In this document: piece by piece, positions 43,299-52,082 of the stretch
Position numbering within the stretch: the stretch's first letter is position 1
How the letters are laid out: every line of letters starts with the position of its first letter
Assembly: GCA_963834945.1 (NCBI GenBank)
Contig: CAWIDT010000005.1
Location: 682,001 to 746,000 of the forward strand
DNA length: 64,000 nucleotides
Origin: R-RK-3 sp963834945
GTDB lineage: Bacteria; Pseudomonadota; Alphaproteobacteria; Rhizobiales; Rhodomicrobiaceae
Reading direction: 5' to 3'
Position numbers and translations under genes: made by a program
Notes under the pieces: model-generated
Seen by the model: the letters and a program-made list of their open reading frames with translations, nothing else
Database searches by the model: none
Told to the model about the DNA's origin: nothing

Positions 43299-44213
43299 CT
43301 AAATCTCCGCCGTCCGCTCGCCGACCATCACCGCGAAGCCGCCGATGCGGATGGTGCGGACATGGCGGCCTTTTACCTCGAATTCGACGAAGATTTCGCT
43401 GGGGCGGCCCATCTCGATGCCTTGCTCGATCATGGCGTTGTAGGTGCCCTCGGGGGGCGAGTCGAACAGGTTGATGATCGCCGCGAAGGCCGCCGCCGCC
43501 GATCCGGTCGCGGCATCCTCGGGCACGCCCATCGCCGGCACGAAGGCGCGGGCGTGGAAGGCGGCCTTGTGCAGCACGGTTTCGCGGCAATAGAGATAGG
43601 CGGCGGGGTGATTATCGCCGCCAAAGGCCGAGTCCCAGAACTGTTCCACCACCCGCGCGCGGCGCATCGCGTCCAGGCCCGCGACGGGAACGAAGGTGAA
43701 GGGCGAGCCGGCGCTGAACCGGCGTGGCCGGAAATTCTCGAAGCCGATTTCGGTCGGCGCGAGGCCGAGCGCCGCGGCGAGGCGGTCGACGGGCGCCGTT
43801 TCGGCGGTTTCCTGCGGCAGCGAGGGCACGTCGAACTCGGCGAAGGCGACATCGTCGCCCGCCGGCTTGACCGCCACCCGCAAAATCCCGCCTTTTACCT
43901 CCAGCACGGCGAGTGCGTCGCATTCCTCGTCCATATTCGGCCAGATGCGCTGATAGGCGAGGCAGATCGCCGCGCCGATGGTCGGATGGCCGGCGAAGGC
44001 CAGTTCCTCCATGGGGGTAAAGATGCGGATCGCCGCCGTGTGCGACTGCCGCAAGGCCGGGAAGACGAAGACGGTTTCGGACAGGCCGAGCTTGCGCGCG
44101 ATGGCCTGCATGGCCTCCGGGTCCAGCCCTTCCGTCTCGGTCACGACCGCCAGCGGATTGCCGCCATCCGCCCGCTTGGTGAAGACGCTCAACAGAGAAT
44201 AGCGCAATTGCAT
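43299..44213 (-). CDS. PhzF-family isomerase/epimerase-like protein
   Basis: A 304-residue protein of the PhzF/diaminopimelate epimerase-like fold: SVFTKRADGGNPLAVV with the expected early motif, a central FTPMEELAFAGHPTIGAA (the conserved E-x2-FAGHP segment) and the second-half motif GVPEDAATGSAAAAFA. Members isomerise small acids, but the substrate cannot be named. The start is the ATG at 44213 with AAGGAA upstream, although the frame stays open to 44288. It is monocistronic. Confidence 0.88.
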   Translation of the reverse strand: MQLRYSLLSVFTKRADGGNPLAVVTETEGLDPEAMQAIARKLGLSETVFVFPALRQSHTAAIRIFTPMEELAFAGHPTIGAAICLAYQRIWPNMDEECDALAVLEVKGGILRVAVKPAGDDVAFAEFDVPSLPQETAETAPVDRLAAALGLAPTEIGFENFRPRRFSAGSPFTFVPVAGLDAMRRARVVEQFWDSAFGGDNHPAAYLYCRETVLHKAAFHARAFVPAMGVPEDAATGSAAAAFAAIINLFDSPPEGTYNAMIEQGIEMGRPSEIFVEFEVKGRHVRTIRIGGFAVMVGERTAEI

Positions 44214-44592
44214 GAGATTCCTTGCCGATGGGCTCTGGACCGGATTGCGCCGACCATAACCGAAAGGCACCGGTCCGGCACGCGCCATCGTAACAACTCA
44301 CAAGGAAGGCTTGCCGCCGCACGGCGCCCCGAACTGCCACATTTCAACCACAAGCAGCAGGCGGAAATACGGCAACCTCCGATTCGTATCGGGTCATATT
44401 CGGAGCAGGCTGCTGTAACGCACTGATTCGTTAACACTTTATTTGTGGCTGTATGATTTAGGATGCAACCGAAAGCTGTCTTGTGCATTGCCACAACATC
44501 GCCCAATGGCAGACTTACCAAAATAGCAATATTGGCACGAACGGATCGTGCCGTGATTCCGACATTTGGGATCGCTTCAAAACGGGGGTTTT
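44214..44592. other. intergenic region between phzF-like and omp genes
   Basis: This 379-base divergent gap contains no convincing gene. It carries an AT-richer stretch around 44410-44470 that probably holds the promoter of the outer-membrane gene. No clear operator or riboswitch was seen. Confidence 0.5.
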
Positions 44593-45204
44593 ATGATGAA
44601 GAAACGACAGTCCATAGGTCTCGCTCTCTTCGGCGCGCTGGCGCTCTGCGCGGCCATGCCCGCCAACGCGGCGGATATCTACAAGGGCGACGGCGGCAGC
44701 CTGAAGGATACCGGCCCAGTCGATTACGCAGCGCCTATTACCTGGACGGGCTTCTATCTCGGCGCTCATATCGGCGCGGCCTTCGACGACAACAGCGACG
44801 TCGAGATCGTCAACGATGCGGCTTTCCTGGCGGGCGCGCATCTGGGCTATAATTGGCAGGGACCGAGCAACATCGTATTCGGCGTCGAAGGCGATGTGAG
44901 TTTCCTTGACGGTGTGGACTATCTCGCCACCGCACGCGGACGGCTGGGCTACGCTTTCGGCCCGACCCTAGTCTATGCGACCGGCGGTGCGGCGTTCATC
45001 GGCCTCAGCGACGGCGACGACACGGGCTGGGTCGCTGGCGGCGGCATCGAGCGGAAGATCCGCGAAAATGTCAGCATCGGCGTCGAGGGCCTGTATTACG
45101 GCTTTGACGGTAACAACGATTCAGGCTCGGGTGACGACAATTTCTGGGCCGCCCGCGCTCGCCTGACCTATCATTTGAATGGTGACCGCGCGCCGCTCCG
45201 CTAA
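44593..45204 (+). CDS. outer-membrane beta-barrel protein (Omp25/RopB-like)
   Basis: A 203-residue secreted protein. A signal peptide (MMKKRQSIGLALFGALALCAAMPANAA) precedes a small eight-strand-type barrel: TWTGFYLGAHIGAAF, AFLAGAHLGYNWQ, FGVEGDVSF, ARGRLGYAFGPTLVYATGGAAF, GWVAGGGIERKI and a C-terminal strand ARLTYHL. This is the pattern of the Omp25/RopB porin-like family of alphaproteobacteria. Two adjacent ATGs at 44593 and 44596 are possible starts. It is a structural envelope protein with no assigned transport role. Confidence 0.87.
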   Translation: MMKKRQSIGLALFGALALCAAMPANAADIYKGDGGSLKDTGPVDYAAPITWTGFYLGAHIGAAFDDNSDVEIVNDAAFLAGAHLGYNWQGPSNIVFGVEGDVSFLDGVDYLATARGRLGYAFGPTLVYATGGAAFIGLSDGDDTGWVAGGGIERKIRENVSIGVEGLYYGFDGNNDSGSGDDNFWAARARLTYHLNGDRAPLR

Positions 45205-45243
45205 GCGGCGGCACCCCAATGCCGGGGACCGGCCCTGCCGCGA

Positions 45244-46188
45244 TCAGGGCCGGTCGCCGCGCGCTATGTCCAGCGACCATGTCTGGCCAACGAGGTCATG
45301 GCCGAAGCTGCGGTGCCGCTCTTCCTTTATAAGCTCGAAACCTGCGCTTTCGTAGATCCGCCGGGCTGCGGTGAGGATATCGTTGGTCCACAGATCGAGG
45401 CGCGCATAGCCGCTGGCTTGCGCGAAACCAATGCAGGCCTCCACCAAGCGCCGGCCGAGCCCTTGCCCCCGCGCCGCAGGTTCGACATAGAGCAAGCGCA
45501 GCTTCGCGACCTCAGTGCTCGCCTCGACAACAAACGCCGATCCGACGATTTTCCCCTCGCGCTCGGCGACAAAGCACCGCTCGCGATCCGGCTTGAAATC
45601 GCGCAGAAAGCGGCCGGCGATCTCTGATATCAGCGCTTCGTAGCCGTTATCCCAGCCATAGTCCTGCGTATAAAGCACCGCCTGCCGGTGAACGATCCAG
45701 CCCATATCGCCGACGCGATGCGGGCGCAGCGTAATCTCGGCCGGCTTTGGCGATGGAGCGAGCCGCTCCTCGATCAGCCGCACGGCGCCGAGCACCTCCT
45801 CGCGCGCCTCGCCGGGCAGCCGCGAGAGCAACGTTTCCGCCGCCCTCTGTGAGAGCCTGTCGAGCTTGGCAAATACCGCGTGCCCCTTTGCGGTGAGGCC
45901 GAGACGGATGACCCGGCCATCGGTGGCGGAGCGGCGGCGCTGCAGCAGGCCCGCCTTTTCGAAATTGTGGAGAATGCGGCTGAGATAGGCACCATCGAGG
46001 CTCAGCGCCCTGGTCAGATCGCCCGCCGCCGCGTCTTCGCGCGTCGCCAGCTCGTACAGCACGCGGGCCTGCGCCAGCGAATATCCGCTGCCGAGCAGAT
46101 CGCGGTCCAGCACCCCGATCTGCGCCGTATAGAAGCGGTTGAAGTGCCGTAATACGCTTGCCGCCGCGCCGAGCGATGCTGCGCCCAT
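45244..46188 (-). CDS. MarR-type regulator fused to GNAT acetyltransferase
   Basis: A 314-residue fusion. Residues about 1-145 are a MarR winged helix (GYSLAQARVLYELATRE, LDGAYLSRILHNFEKAGLLQRRRSATDGR). Residues about 155-310 are a GNAT domain (RCFVAEREGKIVGSAFVV, LYVEPAARGQGLGRRLVEACIGFA with the acetyl-CoA loop, and RIYESAGFELI). GGGAGG precedes the ATG at 46188. A perfect palindrome lies 37 bases upstream and is likely its autoregulatory site. The acetylation substrate is unknown. Confidence 0.9.
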   Translation of the reverse strand: MGAASLGAAASVLRHFNRFYTAQIGVLDRDLLGSGYSLAQARVLYELATREDAAAGDLTRALSLDGAYLSRILHNFEKAGLLQRRRSATDGRVIRLGLTAKGHAVFAKLDRLSQRAAETLLSRLPGEAREEVLGAVRLIEERLAPSPKPAEITLRPHRVGDMGWIVHRQAVLYTQDYGWDNGYEALISEIAGRFLRDFKPDRERCFVAEREGKIVGSAFVVEASTEVAKLRLLYVEPAARGQGLGRRLVEACIGFAQASGYARLDLWTNDILTAARRIYESAGFELIKEERHRSFGHDLVGQTWSLDIARGDRP

Positions 46189-46224
46189 CAGCGAGCCTCC
46201 CATTTGCGGGCATAGTCTGGAATG

Positions 46225-46247
46225 GATAGTTGACTGAGTCAACTATC
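46225..46247. promoter_or_regulatory. 23-bp perfect palindrome, probable MarR operator
   Basis: GATAGTTGACT-G-AGTCAACTATC is a perfect dyad upstream of the marR-GNAT gene. A second, outer inverted repeat CATTTGC (46201-46207) / GCAAATG (46251-46257) surrounds it. MarR proteins bind dyads of this size, so it probably controls the fusion gene. Confidence 0.75.
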
Positions 46248-46340
46248 CCGGCAAATGGCGCATGCCGCTCCGATCCGCCGATCTGGCGCTCCCAGACGGC
46301 CCGAGCGGTGCAAAGCCGATACTCTCGTATCCGGCTGCCT

Positions 46341-47189
46341 TCACCCGAACCCGTACAGCTCGGCGGGGTTGCTCGCCAGGATCTTGGTGCGGTCCTGCTC
46401 GTTCGGCGCCCAGTCGAGCAGTAGGTCGAGCAAGGCCGCGTCGTCGGGATAGCCGAATTTTTCCGCCTGGGCGTGCGGCCAGTTGCTGGCCCACAGCATG
46501 CGCTCGGGCGCCGCGCGCACCAGCGCCTTCGCCAGCTGCCCGATATCGTCATAGTCAGGGCCGCCGGTCTTCGAGGTCTCGTAAGGGGCCGACAGCTTGA
46601 CCCAGCAGCGCCCGCTATCGACCAGCCGCAAGAGCGATTTGAATGCCGCATGGTCGGTCGGCACCGGTTCGAGGAATTTGCCCACATGGTCGATCGTGAA
46701 CGGGCATTTGAGGCGCAGGAGCTGCGCCTCGTAATCCGGCAGCAGCCGCCCGTCGAGCTGCACGATGGCGTGCCAGCCGAACGGGATGATGCGCGCCGTC
46801 ATTTCGTCCAGCGCTTCGAGCGGCAGCGTGCCGCCATGCAGCGCCATGAAGCGCAGCGCCCGCGCACCGCCCTGTGTCAGGCGCTCAAGCTCATCATCGC
46901 TCACCCCCGGCTTCACCACCACGGCGGCGCGGGCGCACGGCCCCAGCTGCGCGACCGATTCCATCGTCAGCCTGTTGTCGTCGCCATAGGCGTTGGGCTG
47001 CACCACCACCACCCGCTCGATGCCGAGCCAGCCCATGAGCTGGCGGTAATCCTCCACCGATGCGTCGGGCGGCAAAGGCGTTCCAGGCAGCGTCTGAAAT
47101 CGCTTGTCGTAAAAGTGCATATGCGTGTCGCAGGTCTGCGGCGGCGTCTTCAGCAGCGGCGCACGGCCGGTCAGCGGTCTTGCGGTCAT
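46341..47189 (-). CDS. gli: galactarolactone isomerase-like amidohydrolase (Gli)
   Basis: A 282-residue amidohydrolase_2 family protein: CDTHMHFYDKRF near the N-terminus (HxH motif), VVVQPNAYGDDNRL, FTIDHVGKF and the C-terminal ASNWPHAQ. In Agrobacterium the homologue next to Gci isomerises the 1,5-lactone formed by uronate dehydrogenase to the 1,4-lactone. That role is inferred here from family and gene order. The ATG at 47189 is chosen; the open frame extends 67 codons upstream into gci. It is the last gene of the uronate operon. Confidence 0.82.
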   Translation of the reverse strand: MTARPLTGRAPLLKTPPQTCDTHMHFYDKRFQTLPGTPLPPDASVEDYRQLMGWLGIERVVVVQPNAYGDDNRLTMESVAQLGPCARAAVVVKPGVSDDELERLTQGGARALRFMALHGGTLPLEALDEMTARIIPFGWHAIVQLDGRLLPDYEAQLLRLKCPFTIDHVGKFLEPVPTDHAAFKSLLRLVDSGRCWVKLSAPYETSKTGGPDYDDIGQLAKALVRAAPERMLWASNWPHAQAEKFGYPDDAALLDLLLDWAPNEQDRTKILASNPAELYGFG

Positions 47190-47200
47190 GGGCGTCCCTT

Positions 47201-48289
47201 TCAGGAAAGGCGGTAGCGGTCGAGCACGGCGGCATCGGGCGTAAAGCCGATGCCCGGCTGCTGTGGAACGGCGATATGCCCGGCATCGGGCAGCGGAATG
47301 TCCTCGCCGATCCAGGCCTCCGGGCGGGTATAGAGGAACTCGACGAGCCCCGCTTCCGGCAAATGCGCGGCCAGTTGCAGCGTTGCCCAATAGCCGGGCC
47401 CGAAATAGGGCGAATGCGGCATGGCGGTTTTGCCTGCGGCCGAAGCCAGCGCGGCGATGGCGAGAAATTCGCTCACGCCGCCGGCCTTGATGACGCTGGG
47501 CTGCGGGAAAGCGACGGCGGGCGTCAGGCGGCTGAACTCCATCGCGGTGCAGGCGTTCTCGCCGGCGGCCAGCGGCACGCCGAGGCCTGAAAGCCGCTTC
47601 AAGGCGTCATAATCGTCGGGCGGAAACACCGGCTCCTCCACCCAGGCCATGTCGAGCGGCTTCAGCCGCGAAATCATCGCCTCGGCCTCCGCCTCGGACC
47701 AGGCGCAGTTCACATCGGTCATCAGGTCTATGGAGGCGCCGACGGCGCTGCGGCCCGCGGCGACGCACTCAAAAGCGGGCTCATGCAGCTTGACCGCGGC
47801 ATAGCCTTCATCGACCGCGCGACCGGCGATCGCCGCCACTATCCCCGGCTCGCCATAGCGCACCAGGCTGGCATAGGCAGGCAAATGCGCGCAGTGAATG
47901 CCGCCCAGATGCTCGGCCAGCGGCTTGCCCGCGAGCTTGGCGGCAAGGTCCCACAGCGCGATATCGAGCCCGGAAATGGCGAAGATGGTGATGCCGTAGC
48001 GTCCCTGAATATGCAGGCGCTGCTGCAACATGCGGTTCAGCGCCGGGATGTCGTCGACGCTGCGGCCGACCACCAGCGGCGCCACCATGTCGGTGACGGC
48101 CGCATGCACGGCGCGGGCGCAGCTATAGGCGAAGCTCTCGCCCCAGCCGACCGCGCCGTCCGTGCTCTCCACCCGCACCAGAACCGTCTCGAAATGCGTC
48201 CAGCCGCGCGGCGCGGCGCGCGGTCCCTGATGGAAATCATCGAACGGCATTTGCAGCGCGATCGCCTCGACGGACTTGATCGTGACCAT
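47201..48289 (-). CDS. gci: galactarolactone cycloisomerase-like enolase (Gci)
   Basis: A mandelate-racemase/enolase superfamily protein of 362 residues. Visible are the lid and barrel motifs AAVKLHEP (catalytic KxH), LMTDVNCAW and WVEEPVFPPDD metal ligands, AAGENACT, and MPHSPYFGPGYWAT with a conserved His. Gci opens galactarolactone to 2-keto-3-deoxy-L-threo-hexarate; assignment to that substrate rests on its position between udh and gli. The udh stop overlaps an alternative ATG at 48301; the ATG at 48289 has GAGGGG upstream. Confidence 0.84.
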   Translation of the reverse strand: MVTIKSVEAIALQMPFDDFHQGPRAAPRGWTHFETVLVRVESTDGAVGWGESFAYSCARAVHAAVTDMVAPLVVGRSVDDIPALNRMLQQRLHIQGRYGITIFAISGLDIALWDLAAKLAGKPLAEHLGGIHCAHLPAYASLVRYGEPGIVAAIAGRAVDEGYAAVKLHEPAFECVAAGRSAVGASIDLMTDVNCAWSEAEAEAMISRLKPLDMAWVEEPVFPPDDYDALKRLSGLGVPLAAGENACTAMEFSRLTPAVAFPQPSVIKAGGVSEFLAIAALASAAGKTAMPHSPYFGPGYWATLQLAAHLPEAGLVEFLYTRPEAWIGEDIPLPDAGHIAVPQQPGIGFTPDAAVLDRYRLS

Positions 48290-48297
48290 CGCACCCC

Positions 48298-49117
48298 TCA
48301 TCCCATATCGCGAATACGCTCAAAATCGCCGTCGAACTCCTGGGCGCAGAAGGCGCCGCCCTGGAAATAGTCGCCGACCTCGTCCTTCGGCAGCTTCGCC
48401 TGCGCCGCCAGCACCGGCACGGCGAACGCCTCGCTCTGGCCTTCCGGCTCGTAGCCGAGCGCATAGGCCAGGCTGTTGTCCCACCAGGCGCGGGCATTGT
48501 CGGACATGCCGTAGACGACTTCATAGACGAGCTTGGGCCGCTCCAGCCCGATACGGATCAGCGACACCAGATCGTCAGGCTTCAGCCAGATCGCCAGCCG
48601 GCGCTCATCCAGCGGGCGGTCGCCGAAATTGCCGATGCGGATGCTGAGCACGCCGATGCCGTGCTTATAGGCGTAGAGCGAGGCGACGCCCTCGCCGAAC
48701 AGCTTGCTGAGGCCGTAGCGCGTGTCGGGCAGCGGCACCACATCGACGCCGATCGTTTCATGGCGCGGGTAGAAGCCGACCACATGGTTCGAGGAGGCGA
48801 ACACGACGCGCTTGACGCCCTGGCGCCGCGCCGCTTCGAACAGATTATAGGTGCCGATGATGTTGGATTGCAGGATGCGTCTCCCACGGCCCCTCGATGG
48901 AGTAGCCGCCCAGATGCACGATGCCCTCCACGCCAGCCACGGCCTTCTCCACCTGGGCGATATCGGACAGGTCGGCGGCGACGAACCGCTCGTCCTCGCC
49001 CAGATCCTCCGGCGGCTTGAGGTCGCTGAGGACCAGCTCCGGATAGATCGGCTTCAGCATCGTGCGAAGCCGCGTGCCGACACCGCCGCATGCCCCCGTC
49101 AACAGAACTTTACGCAT
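48298..49117 (-). CDS. udh: uronate dehydrogenase (Udh), frameshifted
   Basis: An NAD-dependent short-chain dehydrogenase/epimerase-like enzyme oxidising galacturonate or glucuronate to the aldaro-1,5-lactone. The protein opens with MRKVLLTGACGGVGTRLR (NAD-binding GxxGxxG), contains VHLGGYSIEGPWE, VVFASSNHVVGFYP and the catalytic YGLSK. A single extra base near 48880 separates ETHP... from the correct ILQSNIIGTYNLFEAARR. Corrected size is 272 residues, close to the known 265. It lies 12 bases after kdgD. Confidence 0.88.
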
Positions 49118-49129
49118 GTCTCGCTCCCG

Positions 49130-50047
49130 CTAAATCTCTTGCGAACCAAGCTTTTCGATCAGCGGCGCGAGCATGGCGTCCTCCTCCTCGGTGAGATCGG
49201 CGAGCGGCGATCGCACCGGACCCGCATCCCGCCCGACCAGCCGCGCCCCAGCTTTGACGATGCTGACGGCATAACCAGGGCGGCGATTGCGGATTTTCGC
49301 ATAAGGCATGAAGAAATCGTCGAGCAGCCGGTTGACCGTCGCCATGTCGTCGCCGGCGATGGCGCGGTAGAAGTCCATCGCGGTGCGCGGGATGAAATTG
49401 AACACCGCCGAGGAATAGACCGGCACGCCGGCGGCCTTATAGGGCGCGGCGAAAAACTCCGCCGTCGGCAGGCCGCCGAGATAGGCGAGACGGTCGCCCA
49501 GCTTGCGGCGGATGCCGACCAGCAGCTCCAGATCGCCGATGCCGTCCTTGAAGCCGATGAGATTGGGGCATTCATCGGCGAGCCAGGCGAGCGTGTCCGG
49601 CTGCAACCGGCACACGCCTCTATTATAGACGATGACGCCCAGCTTTACCGATTTGCAGATCGCCGCGACATGCCGGGCGATGCCCTCGCCGTCGGCCTCG
49701 ACCAGATAATGCGGCAGCACCAGCAGCCCGGCCGCGCCCAGCCTTTCGGCTTCCTGCGCATAGGCGATGGCCTGCCGCGTGCCGTAGCCGGTGCCGGCGA
49801 TGATCGGCATGGTGCCGCGGCAGGTGTCGACGGCGCATCCGATGACGGCGGAGAATTCCTCCGGCGTCAGCGAAAAGAACTCGCCGGTGCCGCCCGCCGC
49901 GAACAGCGCGCTGGCGCCATAGGGCATCAGCCATTCCAGCCGCGCGCGGTAGGTCGGCGGGTTGAAATCGCCATTGGCGGCGAAGTCGGTCAGCGGAAAA
50001 GACAACAGGCCGGCCGAAAGCACGCTTTTCAATTCATCCGGATGCAT
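49130..50047 (-). CDS. kdgD: 5-dehydro-4-deoxyglucarate dehydratase (KdgD)
   Basis: A DapA-family class I aldolase-fold enzyme that dehydrates and decarboxylates 5-keto-4-deoxyglucarate to alpha-ketoglutarate semialdehyde. The 305-residue protein has GGTGEFFSLTPEEF, catalytic Tyr in GVIVYNRGVC and the Schiff-base Lys in LIGFKDGIGD, all typical of KdgD. It is intact and lies 33 bases after gntR. The next enzyme, the semialdehyde dehydrogenase, is not encoded in this window. Confidence 0.93.
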   Translation of the reverse strand: MHPDELKSVLSAGLLSFPLTDFAANGDFNPPTYRARLEWLMPYGASALFAAGGTGEFFSLTPEEFSAVIGCAVDTCRGTMPIIAGTGYGTRQAIAYAQEAERLGAAGLLVLPHYLVEADGEGIARHVAAICKSVKLGVIVYNRGVCRLQPDTLAWLADECPNLIGFKDGIGDLELLVGIRRKLGDRLAYLGGLPTAEFFAAPYKAAGVPVYSSAVFNFIPRTAMDFYRAIAGDDMATVNRLLDDFFMPYAKIRNRRPGYAVSIVKAGARLVGRDAGPVRSPLADLTEEEDAMLAPLIEKLGSQEI

Positions 50048-50080
50048 AAGACCTCAGGCTTGGTGTGAGACGTTCTAATG

Positions 50081-50887
50081 TCAGTCGTCGGTTTTGGGCG
50101 GCGGATTTTCCAGCACGGCGCGCAGGCGTTCGCGGCTGTTGCTCAGATGCAGGCGCATGGCCGAGCGGGCGGCATCGGAATCCTGCCGGTGGATGGCGCG
50201 GAAGATGTCGTCGTGCTCGCGGTTGACCCGCAGCAGATATTCCACCGGATCGGCGGCGTAGAAGCGGAAGGTCGGCACCCGCGCGCGCGGGATCAGCAAC
50301 GCCCCGAGATAGCTGAACAGATGGGCGAAATGCGGATTGCCGGTCGCCTTGGCGATGGCCTGGTGGAAATGCAGGTCCGGCGCGATGGCGTCTTCGGCGG
50401 CCTCGATCATCTTCGCCATACTGGCCAGCGCCTCGCTCATCAGCGCGACATGCTCGGCGGAGCGGCGCTGCGCGGCCAGCGCCGCCGCCTCGGCTTCCAC
50501 CGCGATGCGCAGCTCCAGGACGTTGACGATCTCCTTCAGCAGATCGGGCTTGGTCTCCTCGGAGGGGAGGGCCGGCCAGCCGCTCCGCTGCAGCACGAAG
50601 GCGCCGACACCCTGCTGCGTGGCGACGAAACCCGACGCGCGCAGGCTGGAAATCGCCTCGCGCACCACTGTGCGGCTGACGCCGTAGCGCTCGACCAGCT
50701 CCTGCTCGCTCGGCAGCTTGTCGCCTGGTTTCAGCTCGCCGGAATCGATGCTGGCGCGCAGCGCCTTGCTCAGTTGGGAGGTGAGGGTCTCGCGTTGGCG
50801 AAGCACCGTCAAACTGTGTCCTTTCGCCAGCGATCGTCGCCCGCCGGGGCTCTCGATGGTTTTATCACCGATCGACTTGTATGACAA
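50081..50887 (-). CDS. GntR/FadR-subfamily regulator of the uronate operon
   Basis: Up to 268 residues: an N-terminal winged helix (GELKPGDKLPSEQELVERYGVSRTVVREAISSLRASGFV, about residues 50-90) and a helical FadR-type ligand domain (DLHFHQAIAKATGNPHF with metal-binding positions). The first possible start is a TTG at 50887, but a TTG at 50812 preceded by AAGGACAC is better placed. Then the palindrome at 50876-50888 would be upstream of the gene. As the first gene of the operon it probably represses itself and kdgD-udh-gci-gli until a uronate-derived acid is present. Confidence 0.9.
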   Translation of the reverse strand: MSYKSIGDKTIESPGGRRSLAKGHSLTVLRQRETLTSQLSKALRASIDSGELKPGDKLPSEQELVERYGVSRTVVREAISSLRASGFVATQQGVGAFVLQRSGWPALPSEETKPDLLKEIVNVLELRIAVEAEAAALAAQRRSAEHVALMSEALASMAKMIEAAEDAIAPDLHFHQAIAKATGNPHFAHLFSYLGALLIPRARVPTFRFYAADPVEYLLRVNREHDDIFRAIHRQDSDAARSAMRLHLSNSRERLRAVLENPPPKTDD

Positions 50888-50888
50888 G
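50876..50888. promoter_or_regulatory. GntR/FadR-type operator
   Basis: CTTGT-ATG-ACAAG is a perfect dyad that fits the TNGTNNNACNA consensus of FadR-subfamily regulators. Its place at the head of the gntR-kdgD-udh-gci-gli operon supports autoregulation. Confidence 0.7.
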
Positions 50889-51331
50889 CCGGCCCAAGCC
50901 GCGGTGAAGGAGCAGAAGAGAACGCAATGGGGGGAGGTGAGGCCGCTTGCGCCTCTCTACGGAATTCACGATGGCGGCTGCTTCTTGCTCATTTTTCCCC
51001 TTCGCCCGTCGCCGTGCGCGACGGAGAGAGTGCGGTGTTTCTCTCCGTGACAATCCTGATACGGCTACAAAGAAGTTGGGCCATAGTCGGTCGTCGCGCC
51101 CTTGCACAGCATAGCCGTTCGCGCCTCGAAAGCGATATGTCGATCGGCGCAATGTGAGCGACAGCCGCCGTCGCTTTGAAGGCGACCTTATGCGTCCCGC
51201 CACTCGTGATGCCGCGCCGATGGCGCTATCTTAGGGTCGGGCGATATTTTTTCTGCTCGAGCCATTCGCATCTTGCTTCCAACCGCACGTCATCCACCGA
51301 CGGAGTTCGCATTTAATTCCCGCACTCCCCG
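50889..51331. other. gene-poor region upstream of the uronate operon
   Basis: No convincing coding frame was found. A hairpin ACGGAGAG/CTCTCCGT (51021-51048) may be a terminator or one more extragenic repeat. The rest should include the promoter of the gntR operon. Confidence 0.5.
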
Positions 51332-51874
51332 CTAGATCGTCCGGTAAAGCTCTACCTCCACCGCATCATCAGCTGAGCCCGCGGCGAGTCCCTGCTCGGA
51401 GACGCGCCGGCGGAAGGCATCAAGCCGGGCCGCATGAGCGTGCCTCTCGAACGCAGCCTCGTCAGCATAGTGTTCGTAGAGCAGAAACAAGTCGGGATCG
51501 CTTGTCGAGCGGTGCGGCGGGTAGAGAAGAATCCCGGGCTCGTCTGCGCGCATGAACGATACCTGATCGAGTAGCAGGCGGGCCATCGCATCGCCTTTGC
51601 CTGGAGCCGCGCGGATGCGAGCGACGGCGGTCAGCGCACCGGGCTGGCGGCCGTTAGGGCCGATATCGAGCCGCCCGACCACGAGTTCCCCGATCTCCAC
51701 GCGTCGCAGCCGTGCGCGGCCGACTGAGAGCCGCCCGATTGCCAGCGCACCGACAGCCATTGCACCCAGCGCCATGGCACCCAATGCAAGCGCGCCAAAA
51801 GCGGCGGTGCCGGTCGCATTCGCGCCGGTCGCTGTTGCGCCTCGTGCGGATTTCATCGGCGCCCGTCTTGCCAT
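51332..51874 (-). CDS. antibiotic biosynthesis monooxygenase (ABM) domain with N-terminal five-residue repeats
   Basis: A 180-residue protein in two parts. Residues 12-72 carry a glycine exactly every fifth position (12, 17, 22 ... 52, 62, 67, 72) in units such as ALGAM, AVGAL and AIGRL, suggesting a pentapeptide-type beta-helix or a glycine-packed helix. Residues about 80-175 form an ABM-like ferredoxin fold (LTAVARIRAAPGKGDAMARLLLDQV, DLFLLYEHYADEAAFERHAHAARL). ABM proteins are small cofactor-free oxygenases or haem-binding proteins. No signal peptide and no operon partner. Confidence 0.75.
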   Translation of the reverse strand: MARRAPMKSARGATATGANATGTAAFGALALGAMALGAMAVGALAIGRLSVGRARLRRVEIGELVVGRLDIGPNGRQPGALTAVARIRAAPGKGDAMARLLLDQVSFMRADEPGILLYPPHRSTSDPDLFLLYEHYADEAAFERHAHAARLDAFRRRVSEQGLAAGSADDAVEVELYRTI

Positions 51875-52082
51875 TCTTGCCCCCTTTCAATGCCACCGTG
51901 AGGATAGCACAATGCCACCAGAGACCCGTAAGGCGAACGCGCCCATCTCGAACCAGGCGCGGTGGGAGCAAGCTGAAAGAAGGGAAGCCGCAATCACACC
52001 CGTTGCCGAAATCTCGGCATTACAAGGGCGCGTGCCCGCTTCGACGGCATCGGCCGAAATTCAAACTGGGCCACAACCCAGG

